Shown here: in pieces, positions 60,021-64,000 of the stretch
How positions within the stretch are numbered: the stretch's first letter is position 1
How the letters are laid out: every line of letters begins with the position of its first letter
Origin: Pyrocephalus nanus
Taxonomy: Eukaryota > Chordata > Aves > Passeriformes > Tyrannidae
Reading direction: 5' to 3'
Assembly (NCBI GenBank): GCA_038380795.1
Contig: CM076268.1
Span: 30,761,501-30,825,500 of the forward strand
Length of the DNA: 64,000 bases
Notes under the pieces: generated by a model
Told to the model about the DNA's origin: nothing
Database searches by the model: none
What the model saw: only the letters and a program-made list of their open reading frames with translations
Made by a program: the position numbers and the translations under genes

Positions 60021-63000
60021 GTAAATCACTTAATAATACTCTTTTCAGTTCACTCTCCTTTTTTAGGTACAACCCTGCCTTTGTTTCCCAGCATGCTGTT
60101 TCAAATTTAGAGTGTAACTTATTTTCTTGGGGATGATAAATGTAATTTTTTTCAATAGTTTTATTTTTCACTTAATCTTGCCTGTGTTCAAAGTTACCAA
60201 CAACTGTAATCACCTAACAACCTAATGCTATCAGCTTGTTGGTAACTGGTAGTGCTTAAGCTTTCTTGGCATCTAGTGTTAGTTTTCATATTCTGTGACA
60301 CACAAACATAGTTTGTGACTGTATCTTCGAATTAAAAATAAACCTGGGAGCAGCTCACCCTGTTACAATGTACTTCTAAATATAAGTTTGAAGATAAACA
60401 GACTGAAACAAGAGCTGCTCCAGTAATGGTTTCTAAGAAGCACACACAAGCGACATTACCCTGATGTTAAGATCTTGACATTTTTAAACTAGGGAAAAAA
60501 AAAAAAAGATAAAGGCAGAAACTCAGTACAAAAGCTTAAAAAGAAAAAAATCTGGGCTGTTTCTTTAATACTTAGTGCTGAGCTGCATGTTCCAGGGTTC
60601 GTTGAATAGTGTGTGCTTTTACAGAGTCTTCTGTATGTGCTGCAGTGCTTAGCTCATACTGCAAGTAAAAATTGGATCATTGATTTGTGTTTATACACTT
60701 AATCTTTTAGATATTTATGGGTTTGTGTCTTTTCCTTAAAATATTTTAAAATGAAGCTTCTGTAGTGTAATTGCATCCTTTTTTCTATGTTGTCTGAGTG
60801 GTTTTAAATAGGAATTCGGTTTTCTCTTTAAAAAAAAAGCAGCACAAATGGCTCCTTTCAAGATGATTTAATTTGAAACTCTAAGATGCAAAGATGGAAA
60901 ATTACTTAGAGCACTACTTGATTTTTATCTGAGGTAGAACTTTGTCACTCTGATACTTTTGAGCTAAACAGCTGAAGAGGTTTGCATATACTGAATTTTT
61001 ACGCCAACTCCTGCCAAATCTGTTGTTTCAATAAATTAGATGGATGTGTATCTGAAAAACGTTTCCATTGTTGTGACCATCTCTTTAGGAAATACGGTGA
61101 ATGTATAGACCCATTTGCGTTGGTATTGTTGTACACAGTGAATGTCCTGGGAGATTAGGAGGTTAAAGAGGTCAAGTGGAAGTGTTCTGCTCTCAGTTTC
61201 TCATAGGAAGGCAAATTAAATTCCACCTCCTCCTCCTCCCTAGGAGTTCAGTTAAAATTGTGCCTTCTGTTGATGACGATAAAAGAGGCTGAAGTTCATG
61301 ATGAAGCTCTGCCCTTAAGTCACTGTTTCTCTTCTTTTTGTGCCCTATTGTGCTCAGTTGGAGCCTGTACTATCGTATTAGACAGGCATGGTAAGAGATG
61401 ATGGAGCCTGGTGTGTTGAGTTGCAGGGTCCTGCCAGATACTATAGTTTGTCTGAATGTTTTCTCTGTGAAAGAACGTGCAAAATTGACGGTGTGAAAAT
61501 GTCTCAATTTGCCTCAACTCCCCTTCCCCCAAGGCATTTCTCATGTTAAAATATTACCAGTGAACTGCGGCATGGGCCGTATTGTCAAAGCACCCTGGAC
61601 TGTAGCACAAGTAGTTCTGCCACTTCAGCACCTGATATATAGGTATTAGATAATTAAAAACTACAGTAACACTTCGTACCAAATTGTTTATCCTCTCTGT
61701 TTATATTTGGGTTCACCCTACTCGTCAGATGGGAGGATATTTCAGATCAGAAGTAATTCCGCCTATTTATCTAGTCATACTGTGCTCATCATTGTGCAGA
61801 TATTAATAGCATTAATTATCTTGGCCAGCTTAATTTCATTATAAATAATAGACATGCTCATGATATAATGTCCTTGCATGTAGTCACACTGACTTCACTG
61901 TGGCTCTTCACATCAATCTGTGTCTCAGGGCTGTGGATATACTTTAATAAGAGGAAGGACAGCGAATCAAAACCTCTACAGCAGATGTACTGCACCTTAC
62001 ACAGACCCTGCCTCTGGGTTACTGGGGAAGGAGAGGAAGTGTATTTGGGGAAGGGGGAAGAACAGAGATCCACCTACTGTCTTCTCATTGTTGGGAACAG
62101 TTGGGATGTTAAGTCATCATCTGAAGCTCCATGTTGGACTCCCCCACTGACTCCTGTCAGTGCTCCGTCTCCAACTAATGCTGACAATGGGTCCGTGGAG
62201 AGCAGGGTTGGACACTGCTGGTGTAAATGGGACAAATCCACTTGTGTCAGATGCTGAAGCTTTTTGGCAGTAGTCCTGGCCAAAGTCCTGTTCCAGCTAA
62301 AATCGCTTCTGAGCAGAAGTTGTGCTGCTTGCATTCTCAGATCATGTCCCTCAGCGTCTGACAGCAGCCTCACTTCGCAGTGGCAGGGCGGCGGCTTTGA
62401 CAGAGTTGCAGTGGCTCTATGGTTTGAGTCAGGAAACAGCAGAAGTGGCATTCTGAATTCTGTGGATTTCAGCCTGTCAAGACCAATTCAAGCTGCGTGG
62501 TTGTAATGACTTGCTGAATTTCATGTTCTCAACTGCCAGTGACTAGAAAGCTTTGTACCTCCTTACAACGTAGTTCCCATTAGGCGTGTTTACCCTGAAC
62601 CATCAGCAGATTGTTTCGTAGGCTTTTACAGTTACTTGACATGCAAAAGTGTATAGCTGGGTAGGAGCAGCTCTGAGTAAGTCCCAGTATAGGTAGCTTG
62701 TTAAAAATAAAGTGATAGTGGGGTAGTCAGTGTGGTCCTGGACATGCAGGTGCTGCCAGGGAAAGCGCATCATTCATGTGCCACTTCTTGCTGGTCACTG
62801 CGCCCATTTCAGTACCTCTGGGGGAAGATCTCAGGGGAGTTCCCTCCTAGACTGGGAAGAGAATACCAGGCTGTCTACTTGGTCAGGATCAGCTCTCCTG
62901 GAGAGGGATATATCAAGCTCTTCTCTCAAAACACTCCCAGGACTTTGGGGGCTTTCGTACTTCACTCCTTCACGTGTCATCAGTGCTGGACAGGCTTCTG

Positions 63001-64000
63001 GGACTTGCAGGCTCCAACATGACCTTCCTTCATTGTGCCTACTTCGTCCTCCCATGGAGTGTTCCCATTCAAAGTGTGCAGAAATGCATTCTAAGGCTTT
63101 TTAAAACTGTCTGATCTGACCATTTTGAAGAACTGAAAGGATTAACTTGTTAAACATGAAAATTGTCCCCAAATGAATCTACTCATTTCATCTCCTAGTG
63201 CAAATGCTGAAGTAAATCTCTCACTTCGTTTGTACAGCAAGATCTAGGAAATTAGTTTAAAAGTCGCCAGGATATGGTTTTCCTGTGGCCACAGGTGGCC
63301 TGGAATGCTCTCAGACCTGGAGATTTATTCTGAGTGCCTCAGCCATTATCTGGTTGAAACTGTAAAATGCAGGTTTGTAGTGGTCTGTGTCGTGTGTGAC
63401 CTCTGGCAGGAGAAGACAAACACACGGGTGTACCCATGAGTGTTCACTGGTCATTTAGTCATGGATGATCCACCCGTGATGGAACACACGGCAGGAGGTG
63501 GTCAGATGTTCCAGAGCCCATCTCTGGGCACCCCCAGCTTATCCATACTGCAGCACTGGGCCTCAAACACTGAGTGGATGAAGCATTGCAGCCTTCATCA
63601 AAGCTTCATTGAACCTGACACTGCTTGGAGTCCATCCGTTGCATTTTGGCACCTCTGAGTTCCACAGGTGATTTGACCTTACTTCTCTAGACTGGAGAGA
63701 GGGTTTTTCTCACTTCTGGTGGCTTTCTTAAAGTTATTTAATTTGCTTCCCTTCATCTCCTTCAGAGTTACATCCCTTGCCATTAGTTTGCTTGCACGGC
63801 AGTGAGCTTTGATTTCAGTTAGTGTTCGTGCCCAGGTTGTCTTTGCAAATGTAGTTCTGAGTTGTCCAATTTGAAAAAGAAAATCCAAGCAAGCAGGTAA
63901 CAAAACCGAATAAATGTTCCCGGGTCCAGTGAATTTGTTCCGAATTTACAGCTCGAGTTGAAAATCCTGCAGTTATTGAAGTCATGCATTCATACTGCTA
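60021..64000 (+). other. ARID5B: ARID5B intron after exon 5, 5' part
   Basis: The intron opens with donor GTAAAT and continues past the window end. The following ARID5B exon (which begins VKCEARS in mammals) is not present. Content is A+T-rich in the first 2 kb and more G+C-balanced from about 61850 to 63700. Open frames in the latter part have no recognisable domain and overlap each other on both strands, as expected by chance. I see no recognisable repeat family here. Confidence 0.88.

Noticed and set aside
1..64000. CRISPR arrays, tRNA or rRNA genes, bacterial operons, viral genomes
   Set aside because: No regularly spaced repeats, no cloverleaf with conserved loops, no rRNA motifs, and no intact viral or bacterial genes; the window is intronic vertebrate DNA.

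Overview
This window is intronic vertebrate DNA from the middle of one long gene, ARID5B, read on the + strand. Two coding exons are recognisable. The first (27305-27535) encodes the stretch that contains SYPQYCRYRSMLKRIQDKPS and ends at CDEF. The second (59908-60020) encodes APNLKGRPRKKKPCPQ and runs on to SKAVAK. They are in compatible phase, have good splice signals, and match consecutive exons (numbered 4 and 5 here, from memory) of the long ARID5B isoform. ARID5B is an ARID-family chromatin protein that works with the demethylase PHF2. The ARID domain itself lies downstream, outside the window.

Organism: very probably a bird, or at least a sauropsid. There are no Alu, L1 or other mammalian young repeats. 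The interspersed repeats I can recognise are old and decayed: CR1/L3-type LINE pieces, MIR-type SINEs and a near-palindromic repeat common in turtles, crocodilians and birds. The exon sequence is ARID5B-like with several conservative differences from mammals.

Layout. 1-27304 is the 3' part of the upstream intron (intron 3 by the usual numbering, the intron that carries childhood leukaemia risk variants in humans). 27305-27535 is exon 4. 27536-59907 is a 32.4 kb intron. 59908-60020 is exon 5. 60021-64000 is the start of the next intron. I found no other protein-coding gene, no tRNA or rRNA gene, no CRISPR array and no intact mobile element.

The most interesting observation is a candidate alternative first exon inside the 32.4 kb intron. 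A CpG-rich block at about 58040-58345, with a GC box and a TATA-like sequence, is followed by ATGG|gtaata at 58411-58416. Spliced to exon 5 this reads ATG-G|CG, Met-Ala, then PNLKG. This is the start expected for the known short ARID5B isoform, which lacks the N-terminal region. The long and short forms would then be made from two promoters about 1.5 kb and more than 50 kb upstream of exon 5. Other candidate control elements are a CpG-retaining block with a CTCF-like site (48480-49160), a canonical RFX X-box (41216-41228), a CpG cluster in the upstream intron (10310-10620) and a strong G-quadruplex tract (23566-23600).
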